A stretch of 64,000 bases of DNA, taken from Priestia filamentosa (GTDB lineage: Bacteria; Bacillota; Bacilli; Bacillales; Bacillaceae_H). The DNA lies in NCBI RefSeq assembly GCF_900177535.1, contig NZ_FXAJ01000001.1:1357958-1421957 (forward strand), given 5' to 3'. The notes below the pieces were generated by a model. The model worked only from the letters and a program-made list of their open reading frames with translations. It was not told where the DNA came from and did no database searches. Each line of letters starts with the position of its first letter. Positions within the stretch are counted from its first letter, which is position 1. A program made the translations under genes and the position numbers. Shown in pieces: positions 34,166-43,173 of this stretch.

Positions 34166-35985
34166 ATCAGATATATATCAAAAAGCTAAATCAAATTAAA
34201 GACGACCTGGACCAATATAAAGCTTTTTTATCAAATACTAGTACCGTTGTAAAAGCGGGACCTGGAAGTGGAAAAACTACAGTTTTATCACTGAAAATTA
34301 TGTCCTTACTAAATGAAAGGATTAACCCGCCAAGAGGACTAGCTTGTATCACCTATAGTAACCAGGCTGCAAAGGAGTTTACAGATAGGTTAAAATCCTA
34401 TGGTTACCAAAGTAGACAAAATGTTGTATTAGATACTGTTCATTCTTTTTGTATCTCGGAAATAATCGTTCCTTTTGCAAGCCTATATGATGTTAATATA
34501 TCCTTACCTTTAAACATAATTTCTACTACAGAGAAGAATGCAATTTTTAAAGAGATACTTAAAAAACATCAAATGACAGAAAAAGATGTAACCACTAGTA
34601 AAATGGATAAAGAAAGAAATCAGTTAGTTCCAGGAGATAGTTCCATTAAATCGGAAGCAGATGAGAAAGCACAACTTGTAGCGAAGGAGTTTGAAAACTA
34701 CCTTTATGAAAACGGTAAAGTTGATTTTGTGGAAATTGTTAAATGTTCCACTAAATTAATTAGAGAACAAGAATATGTGAGGAAATGTTTGGAAGCTAAA
34801 TTTCCTTGGATTCTAATTGATGAGTATCAAGATTTAGGTAAGCCTCTCCATGAAATGGTATTAACTTTGTTTAGCAAGACAAATATTAAAATATTTGCTG
34901 TAGGAGACCCGGACCAATCCATATACAGTTTTCAAGGAGCTATTCCAGAGTACTTGTTGGAACTATATCATAACTCGAATTTTGTATCTGTGGATTTAAA
35001 AACTAATTATCGAAGCAATCAGGATATAATTGATGCTGCTTCTATTGCTTTAAATATTGATGATAGAGAATATAAGGCTGGTTTAAGACAAGAAGAAGAA
35101 GGCGAGTTTCATTTTATTACGTGCGAACATAACATAGACGACCAGTATGAAAAGGTAGTTAAAGAAATTATTCCAACCTGTTTGAAAGAAGGAATCCCTT
35201 TAAATGAGATATGTGTTCTAGTTAGTAAGGGAAATGAAATGCAAGACCTTGGTAGAATGATGGATAGGGAAAATATTCCTTACTACCTAGCTAAGCAGGA
35301 ATTTCTAAAGAGTAAGATTATTTTATGGATGAAAGATTGTGCTTGTTGGATACTTGAAAACAAACATATAGTATTTTCTGATATATATGATTTTTGGATA
35401 CGGTTCCTATATGAAACTAATAATAGTGGCTTACAAGAAAAAGATAAAATTATGCAAAGAAAAAAACTATTTTCAGTTTTAAGAGAAAGCGCGATTTATA
35501 AAGATAATCTTAATGATTGGTTTACATATTTATTTAGTGCTCTTAATTTGAAAGAAAAGTTGTATCAATCTCCTAAGTATATAACAGAAAACGAGATAAT
35601 AGAGTTATTTAAGAATGAAATAAGGGATGGAGAATTAAAAAGTTATGATTTGAATAAATTCTCGTATATTGGAAAAGCCGAGAATCAAATTACAATATCT
35701 ACAAGGCACAGCTCAAAAGGATTAGAGTTCGAAGTTGTTATAATGTTAGGGCTAGAAGAAGGGAATTTTCCACAACATTATACGGTAGAAATTCCTAAGT
35801 TTCTTAGTGAGCAAAGGAGAATATTTTTTGTATGTATTACTAGAGCAAAAAGGGTTTGTTACTTATTAAGGTCTAAACGGATTACCAGTAAAACACGATA
35901 TGGAATAAGGACCTTTAACAAGAGACCTTCCATGTTTTGGACTGAATTACTTGCTATAAATGAAAAGAGAAAATCTCTTCAGTAG
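34162..35985 (+). CDS. gajB: Gabija-type UvrD-like helicase (GajB-like)
   Basis: A superfamily 1 helicase of 607 residues: motif I AGPGSGKTT (about 32-40), Ia CITYSNQAAKEF, II LIDEYQD with D220/E221, III GDPDQSIYSFQGA, IV NYRSNQDII, V STRHSSKGLEFEVV and VI QRRIFFVCITRAK are all intact. Its ATG overlaps the gajA stop as ATGA, so the two are translationally coupled. In Gabija, GajB senses DNA ends and consumes nucleotides to activate GajA. It is about 110 residues longer than the B. cereus GajB (about 490). A terminator follows. Confidence 0.85.
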   Translation: MNQIYIKKLNQIKDDLDQYKAFLSNTSTVVKAGPGSGKTTVLSLKIMSLLNERINPPRGLACITYSNQAAKEFTDRLKSYGYQSRQNVVLDTVHSFCISEIIVPFASLYDVNISLPLNIISTTEKNAIFKEILKKHQMTEKDVTTSKMDKERNQLVPGDSSIKSEADEKAQLVAKEFENYLYENGKVDFVEIVKCSTKLIREQEYVRKCLEAKFPWILIDEYQDLGKPLHEMVLTLFSKTNIKIFAVGDPDQSIYSFQGAIPEYLLELYHNSNFVSVDLKTNYRSNQDIIDAASIALNIDDREYKAGLRQEEEGEFHFITCEHNIDDQYEKVVKEIIPTCLKEGIPLNEICVLVSKGNEMQDLGRMMDRENIPYYLAKQEFLKSKIILWMKDCACWILENKHIVFSDIYDFWIRFLYETNNSGLQEKDKIMQRKKLFSVLRESAIYKDNLNDWFTYLFSALNLKEKLYQSPKYITENEIIELFKNEIRDGELKSYDLNKFSYIGKAENQITISTRHSSKGLEFEVVIMLGLEEGNFPQHYTVEIPKFLSEQRRIFFVCITRAKRVCYLLRSKRITSKTRYGIRTFNKRPSMFWTELLAINEKRKSLQ

Positions 35986-36033
35986 TATTTTCCTTTATAA
36001 AATAGTTTCTATTAAAAGAGATTAATAAAACCC

Positions 36034-36075
36034 AAAACTACGTTTCAACAGGTATAAGGAGAAGCGTAGTTTTTT
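36034..36075 (+). terminator. Rho-independent terminator of the Gabija-type operon
   Basis: AAAACTACG pairs with CGTAGTTTT plus a T-run, about 50 bases after gajB. Confidence 0.8.
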
Positions 36076-36511
36076 ATCTTAATGTTGTTTTAATACTTAG
36101 TATAAAGTGTAATGTAGAAAAATCCAATGACTTGGATTCCCTCTTTATAATCTTACTAATATCCTCTACGAGAGGAAATTGACATATAGTTCTGTTCATT
36201 TCTTTGCTTTTCATTGTGAAAATTCCTTTAGGTTAAACAATGATAGCTTAATATCTACCATTCACCATAATGATTAAAATTCGAGTCCTCTCAATATATT
36301 CGAAGTTATGTATTCCTCACAAAAAGTACATCTTTAGAATTTCGTGACTAGAATGTGATTTAGCATATAACCTTTTTACCTAGTATTTGATAGAAACGAG
36401 GGCAATTTAACATTAAGGGGCTGTAAAATAGGACAAATATCAGATTTTAATCCCTTTATAATATCTGCTATACTATTTCCTGGCGTTTAACATATTAAAG
36501 TAATTTTAGTT
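36076..36511. other. AT-rich gap inside the element, no gene seen
   Basis: All frames are closed by frequent stops. Short inverted repeats are visible, such as AATCCAatgacTTGGATT (about 36120-36138) and CCTCTacgAGAGG (about 36164-36176). I see no recognisable gene remnant. Confidence 0.5.
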
Positions 36512-37030
36512 TTGGGATGTGTTTATGTAGTGGATAAGTATTATAAGAACGTGATTGAAAACCCTAAGGATATTGTCTGGTGTGTAGAATTATATAGAGC
36601 GTGTTACGTGTTAGGTGAGAAAATTATAATGGACTTTAAAAACCTTTTTCCTGTAGAAATGAACGAATTAGACATAGATTATGAGGACGCATACGAAGAA
36701 GTCTTGCTTGCAGCTGTTTGTGCAGCTGGAGGAAATGAAGGGCATTTAAAATTTTTACATGCAAATTATTTTGTCTACGATTATATATATAAAGATGGAG
36801 AAGTTAAAGAAGTCATAGATGATATATGCAATGCGGTTGAACAAGACTACGTGTTAGGTAATGAAGATAATTCAATAACTATTGATAGTGCTGTTATGTC
36901 TATGAAGAAGGAAATAAAGAAACTAAAAAAATATATATCAGAAGCATTAACAGTTATAAGTGGGAGTAAAGTACCGATAACAGTTGAGCGTTTTGAGCCT
37001 TTGTTAGATTTCATAACTTCAAAAAACTAG
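36512..37030 (+). CDS. Hypothetical protein, element cargo
   Basis: A 172-residue acidic, helical protein that I do not recognise. It has no signal peptide or membrane segment. Features are an early WCVELYRACYVLGEKIIMDF helix, AAVCAAGGNEGHLKFLHANY in the middle, and a Lys-rich helix near the end (KKEIKKLKKYISEAL). The start is uncertain: TTG at 36512 has no clear ribosome site, and a GTG at 36530 after TTTGGGATG is equally plausible. It lies between the Gabija-type pair and the recombinases, so it may be a third cargo function. Confidence 0.5.
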   Translation: MGCVYVVDKYYKNVIENPKDIVWCVELYRACYVLGEKIIMDFKNLFPVEMNELDIDYEDAYEEVLLAAVCAAGGNEGHLKFLHANYFVYDYIYKDGEVKEVIDDICNAVEQDYVLGNEDNSITIDSAVMSMKKEIKKLKKYISEALTVISGSKVPITVERFEPLLDFITSKN

Positions 37031-37074
37031 ACATATTGTTCCTTTATATTTAAAATCCCTAATCACCGGAATTA

Positions 37075-37114
37075 TTAGGCAAAAGCATAATGGAATCAGT
37101 ATGCTTTTGCCTAA
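37075..37114. terminator. Perfect 15-bp hairpin between convergent genes
   Basis: TTAGGCAAAAGCATA (37075-37089) is mirrored exactly by TATGCTTTTGCCTAA (37100-37114). It separates the orphan cargo gene from the convergent recombination operon and probably terminates both. Confidence 0.75.
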
Positions 37115-37220
37115 TTTGTATTTACAACGTTTTAGCTTTGTAATAAGGATTTAATCTCTCATTTTTATCTTTACTAAAATAGGACAGTTTACTATAACCT
37201 TTTTTAACTTATTTTCTATA

Positions 37221-37700
37221 TTAATTATGCACATGTATAATCTGCGCTAACCGTTGACATTCAGCTAAAAGCTTCATGTTTTTTTCCTTTATTTCCTCAA
37301 TCTCTATTTCTTTAACCTCTCTTCGCTTTCTTTCGATTTCTAAGTCATTTTCTAATTTTAAATTTTTCTTTTCTAATTTATTTATTTGTTTGTGGGCATT
37401 GTTAATCTCTTTTTGTAACTCTTCGAGTTCTTTTAAATATCTAACTTCTAACTTTTTTTTCACCTTCGTTTTTTCAACATAACGCTCTTCCCACAGTTGA
37501 GGATTCCATATTTTTAAGGCATGTTCCTTATAAAGAGCTGAACGTGATAAACCTGTATATTCCTGAAGTTTCTTTGCTGTTATATCAGCGCTATTACCTT
37601 CGTAATCATGAATATCCTCAATAGAGGATTTAATAATATTTATTGTTCCTTGGCGTTTTTCTTCCTGAAGTTTTTTTAGTCCTTTGTTAGGTAGTTCCAT
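37221..37700 (-). CDS. TnpC-like coiled-coil transposition protein (DUF6262 type)
   Basis: A 159-residue protein, last gene of the recombination operon. The N-terminal half resembles a small helix-turn-helix (GNSADITAKKLQEYTGLSRS then ALYKEHA), and residues about 80-150 form one long Lys/Glu/Leu coiled coil. This is the layout of Tn554 TnpC (about 125 residues), which influences insertion orientation and efficiency but is not itself a recombinase. The ATG follows GGAGTGA and it begins one base after the stop of the preceding recombinase gene. Confidence 0.7.
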   Translation of the reverse strand: MELPNKGLKKLQEEKRQGTINIIKSSIEDIHDYEGNSADITAKKLQEYTGLSRSALYKEHALKIWNPQLWEERYVEKTKVKKKLEVRYLKELEELQKEINNAHKQINKLEKKNLKLENDLEIERKRREVKEIEIEEIKEKNMKLLAECQRLAQIIHVHN

Positions 37701-37701
37701 T

Positions 37702-39495
37702 TTAGTTCATCACTCCTGATTTCACTTTCTCTTCAAGTTCTGCCTTATATTTATCTATTCCATTCTCACATATTCGAATAATTCTTTCTAAGCAGTTTAC
37801 ATTTCTAGTGGCATTTTCAAATGTGGCTGCCCGTTTAGGGTGACCAGCTGTGGTATTCATCAGTTTCTCCCAATAGTGCATTTCTTTTTTATAATCCTCT
37901 AGATATTCTGCTTTTGGGACAAACCAATTGCATTCATAACACTCAAAATGAATAGAAGTCCCATCGGGTTTACAACCTGATATCATACTACATAGCCCAA
38001 CGCCTTTTTTACTATTAGCCTCCCATGTTAAATACATTTTGGGGTCTCCCGATAGTCGACTTAATGTTTTTTTGTCAGAGAGGTTCATAATACGTCCTTT
38101 GAATTCAACAGGAGATTCAGTAGGAGGTTTTAGGCTATTAGTTTCTAGCCACATCTTTTTGTGCATTTCTCTTTGTTGGTGAACGTACTGCATAGGCATT
38201 GAGGTACTTTTATCATGTCTCACTGCTAATGCCTGGTCCATGGTATAACCACCAATGTAAAGTCTATCTGTTGTTGCATTGTGTCTAAATTGATGACTAG
38301 AAATTTTATATATTTTTCCATTTTCATCCTTTACATTACATAGTGCAGCTATTTTATTTAAAGAACTGTTAAATCGTTGAGAGTCAAAAGGTCTGAGATG
38401 CGAGTACTGTTTAGTAAGTCCTCGGCTTAAAGCGATGTGTACTCTACATACTTTTGCTGGAATCTCATCTTCAATAAGTTTTTTTGATAGTTCGTTTTGG
38501 CTGAGAGAAGGGTATTTGGCTCTATATTCTAAAATCTTTTTATGAATATACGCAGAACTAGTAAAGGTTAACTTTCCATGTTCAATTTTAAAATCAAAGA
38601 TAGTTTCTAATAATAAGAAGTTCTTATCTTTGTCTTCAATGGGATAAGCTTCCAAGTTCATCTTGGTTTGTGCTTGAGCCCTTTTTATTAACTCGACTAT
38701 ATATTTCCCATGACCAGAGTTAATAACAGGAATGGTTTTTATCTCTTCTTGAATATATCCACCATTTTGTTTGGTAGAAGGGATGTTAATTATATACATG
38801 TTATAAAGGGACTTAAGACAATCAACAGGAATAGAAGTAACCTCGGTAATTCTATTAGGGAAAGAACGTTGAAGCCAGTAGGCTAATCTTAAAGAAGTTG
38901 GTATATTATGCCTTTCATCTTTCATGATTTTGTCAAATTGTTTTACAACTTCAGTAGGAATGTATTTTTCAGGATGTTTTTTGTTCACCATATGAAATGG
39001 ATTTTTATTTTTAGTTGGATTTTCTTTTGGAAAGCCAGAAAAGTTACTCATCTTTGGAAAGAAATCTATTAGGGCAGCATAACGTCTACTTTTCTCGTTA
39101 TCTGATATGTCACTTTGTTGTCTTAGATATTCTTCATAATAATTAAGTATTTTACGATTAGTATTCTTAAAGCTCGTAGAAGAAAAGTGTTCTTTAAAGA
39201 AATCTAGGAAGTATCGCGTACGAGATACTTTACTCTTTCTTACTGATACACTGTCATTAAGCATTAATGTGAAATATTTTAGATTAGTTCGATATTCTAT
39301 TGGATATTTAGAGAAGAAAATCGTGTAGGCTGCTTTGCCTGATGATGTGTTATGTAATTTCTCAAAATACCATTCGTCATCTTCAAAGCTAAAACTTCCA
39401 TATTGATGGGTTTTAAGTCTAAGTTGAGCCTTAAATGTTTCTATGTCAGAAAAAGTAGTAATAGGTTCTAAAGTTTTAGTTTTTATATTGCTCAA
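37702..39495 (-). CDS. Tyrosine recombinase, third of the trio
   Basis: A 597-residue phage-integrase-type recombinase. Catalytic pieces seen are Arg in FPNRITEV, HxxR in SSHQFRHNATTD, and the nucleophile Tyr in MPMQYVHQ. The C-terminal tail has Cys-containing segments (CSMISGCKPDG, FECYECNWF) that may bind zinc, as in Tn554 TnpB-type proteins. It starts with TTG after a GGGGGAT site and overlaps the end of the preceding recombinase gene by 20 bases, so it is coupled to it. Confidence 0.78.
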   Translation of the reverse strand: MSNIKTKTLEPITTFSDIETFKAQLRLKTHQYGSFSFEDDEWYFEKLHNTSSGKAAYTIFFSKYPIEYRTNLKYFTLMLNDSVSVRKSKVSRTRYFLDFFKEHFSSTSFKNTNRKILNYYEEYLRQQSDISDNEKSRRYAALIDFFPKMSNFSGFPKENPTKNKNPFHMVNKKHPEKYIPTEVVKQFDKIMKDERHNIPTSLRLAYWLQRSFPNRITEVTSIPVDCLKSLYNMYIINIPSTKQNGGYIQEEIKTIPVINSGHGKYIVELIKRAQAQTKMNLEAYPIEDKDKNFLLLETIFDFKIEHGKLTFTSSAYIHKKILEYRAKYPSLSQNELSKKLIEDEIPAKVCRVHIALSRGLTKQYSHLRPFDSQRFNSSLNKIAALCNVKDENGKIYKISSHQFRHNATTDRLYIGGYTMDQALAVRHDKSTSMPMQYVHQQREMHKKMWLETNSLKPPTESPVEFKGRIMNLSDKKTLSRLSGDPKMYLTWEANSKKGVGLCSMISGCKPDGTSIHFECYECNWFVPKAEYLEDYKKEMHYWEKLMNTTAGHPKRAATFENATRNVNCLERIIRICENGIDKYKAELEEKVKSGVMN

Positions 39496-41722
39496 TTGAA
39501 ATCCCCCTACGTTCAGCCCATTTCTCTATCTTATTTATGGTCTCTTTATAAACCCCAAGTAAATGACTTTCCTGTTGATAAATTCTATGTTCTTGAAAAT
39601 TACTAATATCCATCTGTTGGTATTCGTTTGCTAATTCATTAATATACATTTGTTGTTCCTTGTATAATTGATACCACTTTGGTAATTTTTGAGGTCCAGA
39701 TACAAGCATTTTACAACCTACGCAGCTTTTCTTGTGGCACGGTCCAAAAGAAACATGTTTAACACACGTACCGTGTCCTTCAGGTGTTTCTCTAGCCCCT
39801 AGTTTAACTTCTTTAAAGAGGGATTCTAGTTCTTCATCTTCATATTGACTCGTAATGTCTTCATCCAACGTCTCCATAAATAATTGCTCAAACATATCCT
39901 TGTCTAGTTGAGCTATTTTTTTATTTTCTACATCTCTATAATGTAAGGCGGAAGTCTCCTCTGAATGATTTACATAGTCTGCTACTTGTCGTAAAGACAT
40001 TCCTTGAGACAATAAATCCACAATAAGAGTTTTTCGACATTGGTGATTTTTGTAATGATATAGTTCTCCGTTTTCATCACAAATATTGTATCTTTTTATT
40101 ATAGTATTTATGCTATGCGCTATGCTGACTGGGTTAATTTTAACGATTGCGGAGTTATTAAACGTTATAAATAGATAGTCAGTATTTGCTATCACTCTTA
40201 AGTTATTAGTAATCTCTTTTTGACGTTCTACAGCATCCACAACAATTTGAGATACAGGTATTGTATGGTATATGGGTTCTCCATTCTTAACCCTAAGGGT
40301 TTGCATTTTCACGTTTCGATAAGTCATTACATAGGAGTTAATTTCATTATCATATGTAATACAATCTAATTTTAAATGTTGGACATCAGAGAAACGAAGC
40401 CCACAGTTTATCATAATTGTCCAGGCATTTTGAAAAGGTTCAGGTAAATGGTGTAATTTATTTTCCAATTGCTCAATTACTGACTCTGGTATATATGATG
40501 TATTCTCACTAAACGCTTTGACATTATGAAACTTTAACTCTCTAAAGGTATTACTCTGTTTGGGGTTAATATTTTCTATGTACCAATCCATATAGATTCT
40601 AACGACAGTAAACATTCCGTGAATGGTGGCTACGGTGTATTTTCTTTTCCCATCTGTACCTAATAGTTGCTGTAGATAGTCTCTAAGATGAATTAGATGA
40701 TAGTAGTTAAGGTCTGAAAGGGAAGTGACTTCTTTGTATGGTAACTCTGTGAAGTAAGAGTATAAAGTTCTAATAGAATGAAGCCGTCTAGATATTTTCT
40801 CTTCTTTTTCTGATGTCTTTTCTACAAGTTCATGTATATATCTCTTTATAAATGGTTTGTCCTTATTAGAAAATAAAGAAAAATCAAGTTTGAACCTATT
40901 AAATCCTTGAATATTCCTTCTTTTTATAAACCATATATCGTCAGATATTTGATAGGAATTGGGTTTGTTAGCAATAGACGTATATATTTTAGAAACTGCT
41001 TTTTTAATAACTTCTAATTTAGTAAAGGCAAGAAGTCTTCTTTTTTCCTCTCTAGTTGTCTGTCCAAAAATATATCTAGAAAGGCCTATAGCAGAGAATG
41101 ATTCTTCTTGTTGAGATAAAGAATCAACGAGTCTTTCTACAAAAGACTCAAAGGTTTCTATGTACGTATCATCAGAATAAATTCTCTCAATTAAAGTTTT
41201 CTCTCCTAAAGGAAAAGAAAGTGTTCTAATTAGGTTTAAATTGTCCTGTCTAAAAGCATCCATTAATTCTAGGAATTTATCATCGAGATAGGAAGAGAAT
41301 GCTTGTTTAGGAACAGATAAGGTTGAGTAGTATGTGGCGCTTATGCAACTAGGAGAATGTAAAGACTTCTCTAAATTGTTTGTGATTATAAACCTTAGAA
41401 CAGGACGGAAGCTGGTTGTAATCTCGTTTAATTCATAGAAAAAGTAATCACATAGGTGCTTAAAATATTCTTCAAATTCTTTTGGGAACAATACTTCAAC
41501 ACATTCAAATATAGTAGGATTAATTTGTTTGTATTGTTTTAAGATTGAATGTACTTCATTAATGTTTTTATCTATGAAACTTGCACGTAATCTTAAAAGC
41601 ACATTAGGAAGTGTTGAATAAACAAAATCAAAATTTCTATGGATAGTAAAAGCATGACCGTTTATAACAATTTCTTTTAAGTTAAGTTTTTTCGTTCGCT
41701 CATTAACGGTTATGTGAAACAT
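39476..41722 (-). CDS. Large tyrosine recombinase (TnpB-like)
   Basis: A 748-residue recombinase, the middle of the trio. The catalytic domain lies at about 400-640: Arg in NCGLRFSDVQ, HxxR in NHQCRKTLIV and Tyr in SALHYRDVEN. A Cys cluster follows (GTCVKHVSFGPCHKKSCVGC), probably a zinc-binding tail. The long N-terminal half (about 1-330) is unlike ordinary integrases and may bind DNA ends or partner subunits. The ATG at 41720-41722 follows GGGGAGAAAC; the frame extends five codons further without a better site. It overlaps the first recombinase gene by 20 bases. Confidence 0.8.
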   Translation of the reverse strand: MFHITVNERTKKLNLKEIVINGHAFTIHRNFDFVYSTLPNVLLRLRASFIDKNINEVHSILKQYKQINPTIFECVEVLFPKEFEEYFKHLCDYFFYELNEITTSFRPVLRFIITNNLEKSLHSPSCISATYYSTLSVPKQAFSSYLDDKFLELMDAFRQDNLNLIRTLSFPLGEKTLIERIYSDDTYIETFESFVERLVDSLSQQEESFSAIGLSRYIFGQTTREEKRRLLAFTKLEVIKKAVSKIYTSIANKPNSYQISDDIWFIKRRNIQGFNRFKLDFSLFSNKDKPFIKRYIHELVEKTSEKEEKISRRLHSIRTLYSYFTELPYKEVTSLSDLNYYHLIHLRDYLQQLLGTDGKRKYTVATIHGMFTVVRIYMDWYIENINPKQSNTFRELKFHNVKAFSENTSYIPESVIEQLENKLHHLPEPFQNAWTIMINCGLRFSDVQHLKLDCITYDNEINSYVMTYRNVKMQTLRVKNGEPIYHTIPVSQIVVDAVERQKEITNNLRVIANTDYLFITFNNSAIVKINPVSIAHSINTIIKRYNICDENGELYHYKNHQCRKTLIVDLLSQGMSLRQVADYVNHSEETSALHYRDVENKKIAQLDKDMFEQLFMETLDEDITSQYEDEELESLFKEVKLGARETPEGHGTCVKHVSFGPCHKKSCVGCKMLVSGPQKLPKWYQLYKEQQMYINELANEYQQMDISNFQEHRIYQQESHLLGVYKETINKIEKWAERRGISIEQYKN

Positions 41723-42923
41723 CTTGTTTCTCCCCATTCTTTTCGTCTGCTTTTTTAATTCGTCTTTCCTTAATATTCTTGGCTACCTCTATCCGTTTCC
41801 TTGTATCAAAACCCTTTACGTACTGTTTTAACGTATCTATACTTGCCCATCCCATTTCTTGAGTAATAAAGCCTTCGGTTATTTTTCCCTCTGCTAATAA
41901 ATCTAATAGGTGTTGAGCACGAGTGCTTCTACCTGCATGAGTAATAATTTTACGTGGGTCCAATCCAGCTCTCTCTCCAGCTCTCTTTAAAATTTTTAAA
42001 AAGTTCTTTTGCTCTAAAGGTTGTCCCTTGTTAGAACCTTTGTAATTTAAAAATAAGTAATCGGAGAGGGTAATATCAACTTTATTTCTATCACTTCTAA
42101 TGTATTCTAGAATCTCATCATTTAAGGTGTCGGTTATGTACAAATCACGCTCATTTGTTTTTACTGTAGCTTTGTTTTCTACATTTTCGCTTTTCCTTAT
42201 CATCAAAATTCCTTCATGCATATCATGATGGTGCAATCGAAGTCCAAGGCATTCCCCTATTCTTGTCCCAGTCTCAACTAGAATTTGAAATACTAGCTTA
42301 TCTCTTCTAGTTGATAGGGCATCGGTAATCATTTTAATTTCCTTTTCTGTATACCATTTTAAGTGACTTCTTTTTTCTCTATATCGAAGTTTATTGGTAA
42401 TATTATGCTTTGCATCAAGGTCAAAGTTATATATTTCTCCGTAAAGCAATTTTTTCTTCATATGTTTTCTACCGGTTTTTTTATTTTGTATGTTACCGTA
42501 GGTAACTGGGTTAGTATCTATTTCTTTCTCGTCCTCAAGCCAATCATAAAAGCTTTTTATCACTGAAATGTACTCAGATATAGAGTTCCAAGAACGTTTA
42601 CCTTGCAACTTTGCCATAACTTCGTCTCCGTATAATAAGTACTTTATGTAATCCACTATAATGTTTTTCTTGTACACTTCTTTATAATGGATTTGGTATT
42701 TTCCCTTCAAGAATCTTAGATAAGATAGTAACTTGTAAGCATAATTTTCACCGCTTTTAAAACTATTTATGCTCACTAATTCAAGCCATCTGTTGACTTC
42801 ATAAAGAGGTAAGTCATCTTCTGTGATATAGTATTGAATTCTTTTTTCCTCACTATCATTAAAAGTGGATTTAAGAGCCTTCTCAACTTTTAAGTTGTAC
42901 GTATTTGTAAGTGTTTTTTTCAT
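41703..42923 (-). CDS. Tyrosine recombinase (TnpA-like)
   Basis: A 406-residue recombinase, first gene of the operon and nearest to the right end of the element. It has an N-terminal SAM-like core-binding domain (about 35-135) and catalytic residues R221 (ETGTRIGECL), H329 and R332 (ITHAGRSTR) and the nucleophile Y368 (LKQYVKGF). Size and place match TnpA of Tn554 (about 360 residues). GGGAAAGG precedes the ATG. The promoter should lie in the 235 bases between this gene and the end of the element, overlapping the end repeats, so recombinase binding could regulate it. Confidence 0.84.
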   Translation of the reverse strand: MKKTLTNTYNLKVEKALKSTFNDSEEKRIQYYITEDDLPLYEVNRWLELVSINSFKSGENYAYKLLSYLRFLKGKYQIHYKEVYKKNIIVDYIKYLLYGDEVMAKLQGKRSWNSISEYISVIKSFYDWLEDEKEIDTNPVTYGNIQNKKTGRKHMKKKLLYGEIYNFDLDAKHNITNKLRYREKRSHLKWYTEKEIKMITDALSTRRDKLVFQILVETGTRIGECLGLRLHHHDMHEGILMIRKSENVENKATVKTNERDLYITDTLNDEILEYIRSDRNKVDITLSDYLFLNYKGSNKGQPLEQKNFLKILKRAGERAGLDPRKIITHAGRSTRAQHLLDLLAEGKITEGFITQEMGWASIDTLKQYVKGFDTRKRIEVAKNIKERRIKKADEKNGEKQDVSHNR

Positions 42924-43066
42924 TTATCTAAACCTTTCCCAGTCCTATATTTGTTCTCTACTGTCGTAATAAGCTTAAAAGTGTTTGTTTTGTTAGATAC
43001 CTACTATGGGACTTTGTTCTCAATCCACCAATAATTCTTAGCATCATGCCCTTAAAATTTCCTCTT

Positions 43067-43082
43067 TAATTATATCATGTAC
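43067..43082 (-). repeat. Internal copy of the end motif, right side
   Basis: On the minus strand GTACATGATATAATTA matches the right-end GTAGATGATATATATA at 13 of 16 bases, about 80 bases inside the end. It is a likely second recombinase binding site. Confidence 0.45.
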
Positions 43083-43144
43083 ATTATGTAAAGATGTGTA
43101 CTATTTTAACCCTTATATAGAAGTTGTTATGAGTAGTAGTCCTC

Positions 43145-43173
43145 TATATATATATCATCTACACATAGTATAC
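43145..43173 (-). repeat. Right terminal inverted repeat of the element
   Basis: Reading inward on the minus strand it has GTATACTAT, two bases, GTAGATGATATATATA, aligned with the left end. It contains the last codons and stop of the truncated permease gene. Confidence 0.65.

Larger units (their letters stand above)
25827..43173. mobile_element. Tn554-like tyrosine-recombinase element carrying two defence systems
   Basis: About 17.35 kb bounded by imperfect inverted repeats. Contents from left to right: a Lamassu/ABC-3C-type operon, an IS1595 remnant, an SF0329-like gene, a Gabija-type pair, an orphan gene, and on the minus strand at the right end four overlapping or abutting recombination genes (three tyrosine recombinases, one TnpC-like). 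The genes just outside on both sides lack their 3' ends. The recombination set is like Tn554 (TnpA, TnpB, TnpC) with an additional large recombinase. Exact crossover points are not determinable here; the repeats mark the approximate ends. Confidence 0.75.
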
